This document shows positions 9,777 to 19,073 of a stretch of 64,000 bases of DNA, one piece after another. The DNA is from Raineyella fluvialis (GTDB lineage: Bacteria; Actinomycetota; Actinomycetes; Propionibacteriales; Propionibacteriaceae). Position numbers and translations under genes: made by a program. The notes beneath the pieces are model-generated. The model did no database searches. It had not been told where the DNA came from and saw nothing but the letters and a program-made list of their open reading frames with translations. The stretch spans positions 558,001 to 622,000 of the forward strand of contig NZ_CP045725.1 in the NCBI RefSeq assembly GCF_009646095.1. Direction: 5' to 3'. The stretch's first letter is position 1. Every line of letters begins with the position of its first letter.

Positions 9777-10574
9777 ATGAGCGCGCTGACAGTGTTGCTG
9801 TGGATCATCTTCCCCTACATCAGCCTGACGATGCTGGTCGTCGGCACCTTCTGGCGCTGGCGTCACGACAAGTTCGGCTGGACCACGAAGTCCTCCGAGC
9901 TGTACGAGAGCCCGATGCTGCGGCTCGGTTCGCCGCTCTTCCACTACGGCATCCTCGCCGTGGGGGCCGGGCACGTGATGGGCCTGCTGATCCCCAAGTC
10001 GTGGACCGAGGCGGTGGGCCTGCCCGAAAGCGGCTACCACCTGCTGGCGACGGTGGGGGGCGGCCTGGCCGGCGTCGCCGCCGTGGTCGGACTGGTCCTG
10101 CTGATCGTCCGGCGCCGACTCAACCACGGCGTGTTCCAGGCCACCTCCCCCAACGACAAGGTGATGTACGTACTGCTGGCGCTGCCCGTCGTTCTCGGCA
10201 TCGTCGCGACGCTGCTGCACCAGGTCTTCGGCAGCGGGGACGGCTACGACTACCGCGACACCATCTCGCCGTGGCTGCGCTCCCTGTTCATCCTGCAGCC
10301 GCAGGCCCAGTTGATGGCCGACGTCCCGCTGTCCTTCCAGCTCCACGTCGTCGCGGCGTTCCTGCTCTTCGCGGTCTGGCCGTACACCCGGCTGGTCCAC
10401 GCGTTCTCGGTGCCGCTGGGCTACCCGACCCGGCCCTACATCGTCTACCGCTCCCGGGCGGCCGACCACGTGATCCGCCGGCCCGACCGCGGCTGGGAAC
10501 CGATCGTCGGTCCGGTCTCCCTCGACCGGTCGCGAGGCGGCACGGTGCGCCCCGAACCGGAACCGCAGGATTGA
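9777..10574 (+). CDS. narI: Respiratory nitrate reductase gamma subunit NarI
   Basis: Membrane cytochrome b that oxidises quinol and passes electrons to NarH. 265 residues with five hydrophobic segments. The haem-ligand histidines are in the expected pairs: FHYGILAVGAGHVMG in the second segment, and QLHVVAAFLLF with RLVHAFSVP towards the C-terminus. PTRPYIVYRSR follows the last helix and is typical of the family. The gene begins six bases after narJ and completes the nar operon. A SixA-like gene starts 21 bp further on. Confidence 0.96.
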   Translation: MSALTVLLWIIFPYISLTMLVVGTFWRWRHDKFGWTTKSSELYESPMLRLGSPLFHYGILAVGAGHVMGLLIPKSWTEAVGLPESGYHLLATVGGGLAGVAAVVGLVLLIVRRRLNHGVFQATSPNDKVMYVLLALPVVLGIVATLLHQVFGSGDGYDYRDTISPWLRSLFILQPQAQLMADVPLSFQLHVVAAFLLFAVWPYTRLVHAFSVPLGYPTRPYIVYRSRAADHVIRRPDRGWEPIVGPVSLDRSRGGTVRPEPEPQD

Positions 10575-10595
10575 GCCCGGGGTACCCTGGGGGGT

Positions 10596-11114
10596 ATGTC
10601 ACGCCACCTGTACCTGATGCGCCACGGCGAGGCCGAGGCGCACTCCTCCGCCTCGGACAAGGATCGACCCCTCAGCGCCTTCGGCCGCCGCCAGGCCGCT
10701 GACGCCGGGCAGTTGCTGGCCGGACGAGGCATCGGCGTCGTGATGAGTTCCACCGCCGAGCGCTGCCGCCAGACCGTCGCCGGTCTGGACCTGCCCGGCG
10801 GGCCGCGGCTGGAGTTCCAGGAGGCGCTCTACCTGGCCGACAGTGACACCCTGCTCCAGCGCATCGGCGAGATCGAGGACGACGTCGACGCGCTGCTGGT
10901 GGTGGGCCATTCCCCCGGTCTGCCCACGCTCGCCTCGGAGTTGGCGTACGACGCCGGCCACGGCGACGCGGACGCCCAGCGGTGCGCCTTCCCGGTCTCG
11001 TCCGTCACCGAGATCGAGGTGCCGTGCACCTGGTCGGAGCTGGCGGACGGCGAGCGGGGTGGTGTCCGCATCGTCGGCACCGTCGGCTCCGACGAGCTAC
11101 CGGCCGTCTGCTGA
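10596..11114 (+). CDS. SixA-like histidine phosphatase
   Basis: A 172-residue protein of the histidine phosphatase (phosphoglycerate-mutase-like) superfamily, SixA branch. The catalytic LMRHGEAEAH motif is at residues 7-16, with Arg9-His10-Gly11. A second cluster, SSTAERCRQT, supplies the second phosphate-binding Arg, and VVGHSPGL carries the second His. SixA removes phosphate from phosphohistidine on signalling domains in E. coli. The target here is unknown. It follows narI closely and may be cotranscribed, but nothing in the sequence ties it functionally to nitrate respiration. It converges on the downstream efflux gene. Confidence 0.85.
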   Translation: MSRHLYLMRHGEAEAHSSASDKDRPLSAFGRRQAADAGQLLAGRGIGVVMSSTAERCRQTVAGLDLPGGPRLEFQEALYLADSDTLLQRIGEIEDDVDALLVVGHSPGLPTLASELAYDAGHGDADAQRCAFPVSSVTEIEVPCTWSELADGERGGVRIVGTVGSDELPAVC

Positions 11115-11140
11115 CGCTGGCCTCCCCGCGCCGCGCTCCC

Positions 11141-12121
11141 TCAGGGGCGTGGCGCGGCCGGCTTCTCGGGCCGTGATTTCTCCGGCCGCGGCTTCTCCGG
11201 CAGTGGCTCCTCGGGCACGTCATGCGACTCGTGGGACTGGACATGGACGTAGACGTCACTGCGGCCCAACTGCGCGCCGATCGCGACCTTGACCTCCTCG
11301 GCCAGGGTCCGGGCCTGCCCCACAGTCCACTCGTCCGGGACACACATGAAGGAGTGCACCACCGCGAGCTGCCCCTGCTGGACGGTCTGATTGGCCAGGA
11401 AGTGGACCGGCTCCCGGGACGCGATGTCGGCCTCGACCGCGCGGATCCTGGCGACGTCGTCCGGGTCGAGGGAGGAACTCAGCAGCAGGGTCCCGGAGCG
11501 CCGCAGCAGCCCCCACCCGGTCCAGAGGATGTTGCCACCGACCAGGAGGGCGACGATCGGGTCGAGGGGCTGCCACTTGGTGAGCCAGACCAGTCCGATG
11601 CCGACGAGCACTCCCGCCGAAGTCCAGACGTCGGTCAGCAGGTGCTTGCCGTCCGCCTCGAGCGCGATCGATCGATGCCGACGACCGGCCCGCCGCAGCA
11701 CGAGGGAGACGACGAGATTGATCAGCGAGGCACCGGTGGCCAGGATGAGGCCGAACTCGAGCTGTTCGACCGGCGCCGGAGTGATCAGGCGCTGCACCGC
11801 CGTGTAGATGATCAGGGTCGCGGCGACGAGGATCATCGCCCCCTCGGCGAGGGAGGAGAAGTACTCAGCTTTGCCGTGGCCGAACGGGTGCCCCTCGTCG
11901 GCGGGCTTGGCGGCCAGGCTCAGCGCCCACACCCCGATCAGCGCCGCGGCGAGGTTGACCATCGACTCCATCGCGTCCGAGAGCAGACCGACGGACCCCG
12001 TCATCAGGGCGGCACCGCCCTTGATGCCCATGGTGGCGAGGGCCGCCGCCACCGACAGCCACATGAAACGTCGCAGGTAGCGGGTGTCGACCGTCAGCCC
12101 TGCGGATTGTGGGGTGCTCAT
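11141..12121 (-). CDS. Cation diffusion facilitator family transporter
   Basis: A 326-residue membrane antiporter of the CDF (ZitB/FieF-like) family, exporting divalent metals such as Zn, Fe or Mn in exchange for protons. Six hydrophobic segments precede a cytoplasmic domain. Metal-site motifs are visible: LLSDAMES in the second helix, HPFGHGKAEYFSS after the third, and EADGKHLLTDVWTSAG in the fifth. The C-terminal domain (residues ~210-305) contains the usual dimerisation fold. The last 20 residues are a low-complexity tail built from repeats of RPEK. The metal specificity cannot be read from the sequence. Confidence 0.9.
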   Translation of the reverse strand: MSTPQSAGLTVDTRYLRRFMWLSVAAALATMGIKGGAALMTGSVGLLSDAMESMVNLAAALIGVWALSLAAKPADEGHPFGHGKAEYFSSLAEGAMILVAATLIIYTAVQRLITPAPVEQLEFGLILATGASLINLVVSLVLRRAGRRHRSIALEADGKHLLTDVWTSAGVLVGIGLVWLTKWQPLDPIVALLVGGNILWTGWGLLRRSGTLLLSSSLDPDDVARIRAVEADIASREPVHFLANQTVQQGQLAVVHSFMCVPDEWTVGQARTLAEEVKVAIGAQLGRSDVYVHVQSHESHDVPEEPLPEKPRPEKSRPEKPAAPRP

Positions 12122-12217
12122 GTGGTTCGAGGGTAACCACTCGGGGGTCGCTCGGATAGCGAGGAAAGGCTAGCGAAACGCAGGTAAGGCTTGGGAAACC
12201 GACCCTCGTCCACGGGG

Positions 12218-13060
12218 TCAGTGCCCGAAGCGGAGCGGGTCCAGCAGGTCAGCAGCCGGGTCCTCCAGCGCGGCGATGGCCGCCATCTGCTCGTCGGTCA
12301 GGGAGAAGTCGAACACTGACAGGTTCTCCAGCTGGCGACGCGGATCACCTGACTTCGGGACCGCGACGATGTCCTGCTGGACCTCCCAGCGCAGCACGAT
12401 CTGGGCCGGGGTCCGCCCCAGTTCGCGAGCGGCGTCGGCGACGGCCGGTGCGCTCACCAGGGCGTCGCGGTGGTCGCGCCCGAGCGGGCTCCACGCCTCG
12501 GTGACGATGCCGTGCTCGCGGCCCAGCACCACCAGCTCACGGCGCGGCCGGGTCGGGTCCAGCTCGATCTGGTTGACGTCCGGGGTGTAATCGTGGGCGA
12601 AGAGGTCGGTGAGGAACTGCTCGGTGAAGTTGGAGGTGCCGATGGCCCTGGCGAGGCCGGCCTCCTGGACGGCGAGCATGCCCTCGAAGGCCTCCAGGTA
12701 GCGACCCTGGTCAGGGTTGGGCCAGTGGATCAGCAGCAGGTCGACGTAGTCGAGGCCCATCCGCTCCAGCGCGGCCTCGAGGGCCGGGCGGACGAGGTCG
12801 CGGCCATGCCACTTCTTGTTGAACTTGGTGGTCACGAACACCTCGTCGCGCGGGACCGACGCCTGGCGGACGCCCGCCCCGACGGCGTCCTCGTTGTCGT
12901 AGTTCTCGGCGGTGTCGACCAGGCGATAGCCCGCTTCGATCGCCGTCGCGACGGCCTCGGTGCACTCCGCTCCGGTCATCGGCCACGTCCCGAGCCCGAT
13001 CAAGGGGATGGCTCCGCCACTGCGCAGGGGAACGGTGGGAGCCAGCTGGGGGACGGTCAT
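12218..13060 (-). CDS. Aldo/keto reductase
   Basis: A 280-residue NADPH-dependent carbonyl reductase of the AKR superfamily, in the branch of 2,5-diketo-D-gluconate reductases. The catalytic tetrad is present: Asp and Tyr in LVDTAENYDNE, Lys in FVTTKFNKK, His in LLIHWPNP. The N-terminal GLGTWPM and the C-terminal cofactor loop VAVPKSGDPRRQ are typical. I chose ATG 13060 because a strong site (GAGGAGG) lies just upstream, although the frame stays open further. It is divergent from treY across about 105 bp, which probably holds both promoters. The natural substrate is unknown. Confidence 0.9.
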   Translation of the reverse strand: MTVPQLAPTVPLRSGGAIPLIGLGTWPMTGAECTEAVATAIEAGYRLVDTAENYDNEDAVGAGVRQASVPRDEVFVTTKFNKKWHGRDLVRPALEAALERMGLDYVDLLLIHWPNPDQGRYLEAFEGMLAVQEAGLARAIGTSNFTEQFLTDLFAHDYTPDVNQIELDPTRPRRELVVLGREHGIVTEAWSPLGRDHRDALVSAPAVADAARELGRTPAQIVLRWEVQQDIVAVPKSGDPRRQLENLSVFDFSLTDEQMAAIAALEDPAADLLDPLRFGH

Positions 13061-13165
13061 GGAATCCTCCTCGGTACGAACGCGTGGACTGCCGGGTCGG
13101 CGACTCCACCTTACGCAGGCTCCCACGGCGGATAGTCTGAGGCAGGCTCGACGGAAGGAAACCCT

Positions 13166-15439
13166 GTGCGAACCCCCAGCTCGACCTACCGGCTCCAGAT
13201 CACCGGAGAGTTCACCCTCCGGGACGCCACGGCCATGATCGGCTACCTGCGGGACCTCGGCGTGGGCGCGCTCTACCTGTCGCCGGTGCTGCAGTCGAAC
13301 GACGGCTCGGAGCACGGCTATGACTGCGTCGACCCGACCACGATCGACGCCCAGCGCGGCGGGGAAGAGGCCTGGGCCGAACTGGTCGAGGCGGCCCACG
13401 CGGCGGGCATCGGCATCGTCGTCGACATCGTCCCCAACCACCTGGGCGTCGCCGAACCCGACCAGAACCCCAGTTGGTGGAGCGTCCTCAAGGAGGGCAA
13501 GGACTCCCCGTACGCCTGCTGGTACGACATCGACTGGAGCCGCTACCCGATCCTGCTGCCGGTGCTCGGCGAGGACCGCGACGAGCACCTGACCCTGGTC
13601 GTCACCGACGGCGAGGCGCAGCTCGACTACTACGGCCACCGCTATCCCGTCGCGGACGGCACCTGGGAACCCGGTGATTCCGCGGCCGCGGTGCACGGTC
13701 GCCAGCACTACCGGCTGATCTCGTGGCGGCGCGGGGACACCGAGATCACCTACCGCCGCTTCTTCAGCGTCACGACCCTGGCCGGTCTACGCCAGGAGGA
13801 CCCCCAGGTCTTCACCGCGACCCACGAGCGGATCGCCCGCTGGATCGCCGAGGGACAGGTCGACGGGCTGCGGGTCGACCATCCCGACGGCCTGCGCGAC
13901 CCGGGCGGCTACTTCGTACGGCTGCGCGAACTCGCCCCGGACGCCTGGATCGTCGGGGAGAAGATCCTCGAGCGCGACGAGCAGCTGCCGACCTGGCCCA
14001 TCCAGGGGACCAGCGGGTACGACGCGATGTTCGATGCCGGCGCGGTCTTCCTCGACCCCCAGGCCGAGAAGCAGTTCAGCCGGATCTACACCTCGATCAC
14101 CGGTGACAAGGTCGGGATCGCGGACCACGTGCTCGAGGGCAAGCTCACCGCGGCCTACGACCTCCTCGAGGCGGAGCGGCGCCGGATCGCCCGGCTGGCG
14201 CCGGAGATCGAGCAGGAACCGCTCGAGTCCGCGCTGGCCGAGATCGCCGCCCGCTTCGAGGTGTACCGGTCCTACCTGCCGCATGGCGACGGTTACCTGG
14301 TCGCCGCCGAACGGGCCGCCGCCGAGGCCCGGCCCGACCTGGCCGAGACGATCGGCCAGATCAGCGGCCGCCTGCACGACCGCACCGACGAGGTGGCCTG
14401 CCGCTTCCAACAGCTGTGCGGTGCGGTGATGGCCAAGGGCGTCGAGGACACCGCCTACTACCGCTACTCCCGGTTCATCGCCCTCAACGAAGTGGGCGGC
14501 GACCCCGGCACCTTCGGGATCAGCACCGACGAGTTCCACCGGCGGCTGGCCACCCGGCAGGCCCACTGGCCGGACTCGATGACCTCCCTGTCGACGCATG
14601 ACACGAAGCGCAGCGAGGACGTCCGCGCCAGGCTCAACGTCCTCTCCGAGATCGGCGACATCTGGGGTCCGTTCGCCCAGGGCGTGGTCGACCGGATGGA
14701 CATCGCCAACCGTTCGCTGGCCTACCTGCTCGCCCAGACGTTCATCGGCGCGGCTCCGATCGCCCGGGAGCGGATGCACGCGTACGCCACGAAGGCCATG
14801 CGTGAGGCCTCCGACGAGACCAGCTGGACCGACCCGAACGTCGAGTTCGAGCACGAGGTGCACGCGGCCATCGACCGGGCCTACGACGACCCGGATACCG
14901 TCGAGCTCATGCGTACGGTCCTCGGGCTCGTCGCCCGCCCCGGATGGTCGAACTCCCTCAGTCAGAAGCTGGTCCAGCTCACCATGCCCGGGGTCCCCGA
15001 CGTCTACCAGGGCACCGAGCTGTGGGACGAGTCGCTGGTCGACCCGGACAACCGCCGGCCGGTCGATTTCGCCGCCTGCGCCGAGCTGCTCCGCCGCAGT
15101 GACGCGCCGCCACTGGACGCCAGCGGGGCGGCCAAGCTGTGGGTGACCTCCCGTGCCCTGCGGCTGCGACGGGAACGGCCCGACCTCTTCACCGGGTACA
15201 CGCCGCTGTACGCGGAGGGACCGGCCGCCGAGCACCTCGTCGCCTTCGACCGCGGCGGGGCGATCACCCTGGCGACGCGGCTGCCGTACGGACTCACGCA
15301 CCAGGGCGGCTGGCGCGACACGGTGCTGCACCTCGACGGCACCTACCGCGGGCAGCTCCAGGGCCTGGAGTGGTCGGGTACGGTCGCCTTGTCGACGATC
15401 CTCGTCGACTACCCGGTGGGCCTGCTCGTCAGGCAGTGA
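13166..15439 (+). CDS. treY: Malto-oligosyltrehalose synthase TreY
   Basis: Converts the reducing-end alpha-1,4 bond of malto-oligosaccharides into an alpha,alpha-1,1 trehalose end, which TreZ then releases. 757 residues, an alpha-amylase-family (GH13) protein. The N-terminus STYRLQITGEFTLRDATAM and LYLSPVLQSNDGSEHGYD match the family, as do VDIVPNHLGV, the nucleophile region GLRVDHPDGLRDP and the acid/base region WIVGEKIL. The C-terminal part contains VPDVYQGTELWDESLVDPDNRRP. The start is GTG. The partner treZ is about 28 kb away on the other strand, not adjacent as in many bacteria. Confidence 0.95.
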   Translation: MRTPSSTYRLQITGEFTLRDATAMIGYLRDLGVGALYLSPVLQSNDGSEHGYDCVDPTTIDAQRGGEEAWAELVEAAHAAGIGIVVDIVPNHLGVAEPDQNPSWWSVLKEGKDSPYACWYDIDWSRYPILLPVLGEDRDEHLTLVVTDGEAQLDYYGHRYPVADGTWEPGDSAAAVHGRQHYRLISWRRGDTEITYRRFFSVTTLAGLRQEDPQVFTATHERIARWIAEGQVDGLRVDHPDGLRDPGGYFVRLRELAPDAWIVGEKILERDEQLPTWPIQGTSGYDAMFDAGAVFLDPQAEKQFSRIYTSITGDKVGIADHVLEGKLTAAYDLLEAERRRIARLAPEIEQEPLESALAEIAARFEVYRSYLPHGDGYLVAAERAAAEARPDLAETIGQISGRLHDRTDEVACRFQQLCGAVMAKGVEDTAYYRYSRFIALNEVGGDPGTFGISTDEFHRRLATRQAHWPDSMTSLSTHDTKRSEDVRARLNVLSEIGDIWGPFAQGVVDRMDIANRSLAYLLAQTFIGAAPIARERMHAYATKAMREASDETSWTDPNVEFEHEVHAAIDRAYDDPDTVELMRTVLGLVARPGWSNSLSQKLVQLTMPGVPDVYQGTELWDESLVDPDNRRPVDFAACAELLRRSDAPPLDASGAAKLWVTSRALRLRRERPDLFTGYTPLYAEGPAAEHLVAFDRGGAITLATRLPYGLTHQGGWRDTVLHLDGTYRGQLQGLEWSGTVALSTILVDYPVGLLVRQ

Positions 15440-15453
15440 GAGAGAAGGTCGCC

Positions 15454-16173
15454 ATGACCCTGCGCGTGGACATCTGGTCGGACATCGCCTGCCCCTGGTG
15501 CTACATCGGCAAGCGACGTTTCGAGGCGGCGCTGGCGGACTTCGCGCATCGCGACGACGTCCGGGTGACCTGGCGTTCCTACCAGTTGGACCCGGAGCTG
15601 CCGGAGCGTTTCCAGGGCAGCGAAGCGGAGTACCTCGCGCAGGCCAAGGGGATCTCGGCCGAGCAGGCGGAGCAGATGATCGCGGTGGTCTGCGACCAGG
15701 CGGAGACCGTCGGCCTCACGTACGACTACGAGCACCTCGTCCCGGCCAACTCGCTGCGTGGCCATCAACTGCTGCACCTGGCCAGGCGGACCCCCGGCAT
15801 CGATGTCGCGGCGGTGAAGGACGACCTCCTCGACGCTCACTTCGTCCGTGGCGAGGCGATCAGCGATCCTGACGTCCTGGTGGCCATCGGCGCACGGCAC
15901 GGCCTCGACGAGGACGCGGTCCGCACGGCTCTGGAGGACGACGCGATCCGCGCGGAGGTGCTCGCCGACTTCCGCACGGCGCGCTCCATCGGCGTCACCG
16001 GGGTGCCGTTCTTCGTCCTGGAGGACAAGTACGCCATCTCGGGCGCGCAGCCGACCGAGCTCTTCGCCCAGGCGTTGCAGAAGGTCTGGGAGGAGACCGA
16101 GCCGGCGCCCCGCAACTTCATCACCATCGACGCCACCGACGCCCCGGCCTGCGGGCCGGAGGGCTGCGCCTGA
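15454..16173 (+). CDS. DsbA/FrnE-like disulfide oxidoreductase
   Basis: A 239-residue thioredoxin-fold protein of the FrnE/DsbA family. The redox motif C13-P-W-C16 follows the first beta strand (RVDIWSDIACPWCYIGKRR), the helical insert fills the middle, and GVTGVPFFVLEDKYAISGAQ supplies the cis-Pro loop. There is no signal peptide, so it is predicted cytosolic like FrnE, which handles thiol redox or isomerisation. A Cys-containing tail (ACGPEGCA) ends the protein and resembles the short C-terminal Cys pair of some FrnE proteins. The ATG at 15454 lies 12 bp after treY with GAGAAGG upstream. Confidence 0.88.
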   Translation: MTLRVDIWSDIACPWCYIGKRRFEAALADFAHRDDVRVTWRSYQLDPELPERFQGSEAEYLAQAKGISAEQAEQMIAVVCDQAETVGLTYDYEHLVPANSLRGHQLLHLARRTPGIDVAAVKDDLLDAHFVRGEAISDPDVLVAIGARHGLDEDAVRTALEDDAIRAEVLADFRTARSIGVTGVPFFVLEDKYAISGAQPTELFAQALQKVWEETEPAPRNFITIDATDAPACGPEGCA

Positions 16174-16284
16174 CCCTGCGCCCACCACGGCAACTGTTGG
16201 CATCAGCCGCCGCCCGCCCGACTCCTGACCGTACCGTGAATGTGTTCCCGCGCGAGACAGCGCTGACACAACGAGGAGTCAGAA

Positions 16285-18053
16285 GTGGTGGATCTGAGGG
16301 CCATTCCCTACAACCTGGATGATGACGGGGTCGCCTGGGTCGAGCGGACGCTGGCGTCCATGTCGCTGGACGAGAAGATCGGCCAGCTCTTCATCAACAT
16401 GGGCTCGAGCCGGGACCCGGAATACCTCAAGGGTGTGCTCCGCGACTACCACATCGCCGGCGTGCGTTACCAGAAGGCCCCCGCCGCCGACATCTGGGAG
16501 CAGAACAAGGTCCTCCAGGACAACGCCACCATCCCGCTGCTGATCGCCGCGAACACCGAGGCCGGCGGCAACGGCGCGGCCAACGACGGCACCTACGTCG
16601 GCCACGAGATCAAGATCGCCGCGACCGGCGACGAGCGCTACGCCTACGAGATGGGCCGGATCTCCGGTGTCGAGGCGGCCGCCATCGGCTGCAACTGGTC
16701 CTTCGCGCCGATCGTCGACCTCAACAACAACTGGCGCAACCCGATCATCTCGGTCCGTACCTGGGACAGGACCCGGGCATGGTGCTGCGGATGAGCCTGG
16801 CATACATGAAGGGCATCCAGGAGGCCGGCATCATGCCCGCCGCCAAGCACTGGCCCGGTGACGGCATCGACGAGCGCGACCAGCATCTGTCCTCCGCCCC
16901 GAACTGGCTCTCCACCGAGGACTGGGACGCCACCTTCGGCACCGTCTACCAGGGCCTGATCGACGCCGGTCTGCCGTCGATCATGGCCGGCCACATCGCC
17001 CTGCCGAGCTACCAGAAGCACTTCGACCCGTCGATGACCGACGAGGACATCCTGCCGGCGACGCTCTGCAAGGAGATCACCACCGATCTGCTCCGCGGCA
17101 AGCTGGGCTTCAACGGTGTGGTCGTCACCGACGCCTCCCACATGGTCGCGATGAGCGGTGCGATGCCGCGCCGCGAGTTGCTGCCGGCCGCGATCAACGC
17201 CGGCTGTGACCTGTTCCTCTTCTTCAACGACCCCGACGAGGACATCGCCTGGATGAAGCAGGCCGTCGAGGACGGCACCCTCTCCCGGGAACGGCTCGAC
17301 GAGGCCATCACCCGGACGCTCGGCCTGAAGGCCCGCATCGGCCTGCACCGCACCCCGCGCGAGCAGCTGCTGGCGCCGAAGGACGAGGCGCTCGCCAGCA
17401 TCGGCCGCCCGGAGAACCGGGCCATCGCCGTGGAGGTCGCGGAGAAGGCGATCACGCTGGTCAAGGACCGGGACGAGCGCTTCCACCCGTTGCCCATCTC
17501 GCCGGAGAAGTACCGGCGGATCCTCGTCGTGCCCGTCGAGGGTGCCCCGAACCCGATGGCCTCCCTGGGCGGTGGCGCCGGACACCCCGCCGACCGACTG
17601 GCCGCCAAGCTCTGCGAGCGCGGCTACCAGGCGAGCGTCTACGAGTCGCTCAAGCGCAAGGCCGCCGGCAAGGGCGAGGAGGAGCTCGCGAAGCTGGTGA
17701 TGAGCGCGTACGAGGGCAAGGCGCCGATCTCCGACCTGACCGACAACTACGACCTGGTCATCTCCGCCGCCAAGGTCGAGGGGCTGATGCAGCCGATCGA
17801 GCGGGTCTACTGGCCCTCCACCAAGGGGACCCTGGACATCCCGTGGTACGTGCACGAGATCCCGACGATCTTCGTCTCGTTCCACTCGCCCAACCACCTG
17901 CCGGACGTTCCCCAGGTGAAGACCTTCATCAACGCGTACGACGACAAGGACTTCACCCTGGACGCGGTGCTCGACAAGCTCGAGGGCCGCTCTGAGTTCA
18001 CCGGGGTATCCCCGGTCGATGCCCTCGGCGGCCTGCGCGACAGCCTCATCTGA
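16285..18053 (+). CDS. Glycoside hydrolase family 3 protein, copy 1 (frameshifted here)
   Basis: A family-3 glycosidase of the NagZ-like (beta-N-acetylhexosaminidase) side, about 589 residues once repaired. The N-terminal barrel contains ASMSLDEKIGQLFINMGSS, the middle has KHWPGDGIDERDQHL, and VVVTDASHMVAMSG carries the predicted Asp nucleophile. A second alpha/beta domain follows with PWYVHEIPTIFVSFHSPNH near the end. There is no signal peptide, so it is probably cytosolic. The frame breaks at GGG 16763-16765. Adding one G gives RTWGQDPGMV, which aligns with the paralogue at 19074-20794. The GTG start has GAGGAG upstream. The substrate is unknown: the usual NagZ motif KHFPGHG...DSH is replaced by PGDG...DQH. 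Confidence 0.82.
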
Positions 18054-18092
18054 CCTCCTTCTCCCCACCAGCGCTCGGACAGGACGACTCCC

Positions 18093-19045
18093 ATGACCCC
18101 CAGGCCCATGCCCGGCACCGCACCCGCGGCCGCCCAGGTGCTGCTCGACTTCGTTCCCACCAAGGATTTCTTCGTCGGCATCGACTCCGACGGGTGCGCC
18201 ATGGACGCCATGGACATCAAGCACCAGGAGTGCTTCACCCCTGCCTACATCAAGGCCTGGGACCTGCAGCCCATCTCCACCCTGGCGCGCCAGACCGCGC
18301 TGTTCGTCAACCTGGGCTCCATCACCCGCGGCCTCAACCGCTGGCTGGCCCTGCGGCAGGTGCTCGACCTGCTGCGGGACCGCACCGAGGTGGCCGAGCG
18401 GGGCGTGGTGATCCCCGAGTACCCGGAGCTGACCGCGTTCATCGAGTCGGACCACCCGCTGTCGGACAAGGGGTCGCCGCCTTCGCCGCCGAGCACCCCT
18501 CCCCCACCGTGGACCGGATGATCGCCTGGGGCAATGACGTGAACGCCCGGATCGCCGACATGGTGCACGGCTGTGGCCCGTTCCCCGGCGTCCGCGAGGC
18601 GATGGCGACGATGTTCGACAGCGTCGACGAGATGACCGTCTCCGCCACGCCGCTCGACGCCCTCAAGCGGGAGTGGACCGAGCACGGCCTGGCCCCGTAC
18701 ATGCACGTGATCGCGGGCCAGGAGATGGGCTCGAAGGCCGAGCACGTCGAGTACGCCGCGAAGGGCAAGTACGCCGACGACCACATCATGCTGATCGGGG
18801 ACGCACCGGGCGACCGGGACGCCGCCGCCAAGGTGGGTGTGCAGTACTACCCGATCCTGCCGGGTCGGGAGAAGGAGTCCTGGCTCCGGTTCACCGCGGA
18901 GGCGCTGCCGCGATTCCTCGCCGGGACGTACGCCGGCGCCTACCAGCAGCAACTGATCGACGAGTTCAACGCGATGCTGCCCGCAGAGGTGCCGTGGGAG
19001 ACGATCTCCGGCCATCGCGCCATCAGCATGCCGACGGTCAAGTAG
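18093..19045 (+). CDS. HAD-family hydrolase between the two GH3 genes (frameshifted here)
   Basis: A haloacid-dehalogenase-type phosphatase of about 317 residues. Motif I is GIDSDGCAMDAMD (the usual Asp-x-Asp nucleophile pair). Motif IV is MLIGDAPGDRDAAAK, and a lysine-rich stretch between them (KAEHVEYAAKGKYADD) could supply the motif-III Lys. A large insertion between motifs I and II would form the cap and set specificity. The frame breaks at GGGG 18470-18473. One added G restores SDKGVAAFAAEHPSPTVD. It sits about 40 bp after one GH3 gene and 30 bp before another, which suggests it acts on a sugar phosphate in the same pathway. That substrate is inference. Confidence 0.8.
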
Positions 19046-19073
19046 TCCACCCGAACCACGAAGGGAACAGCCC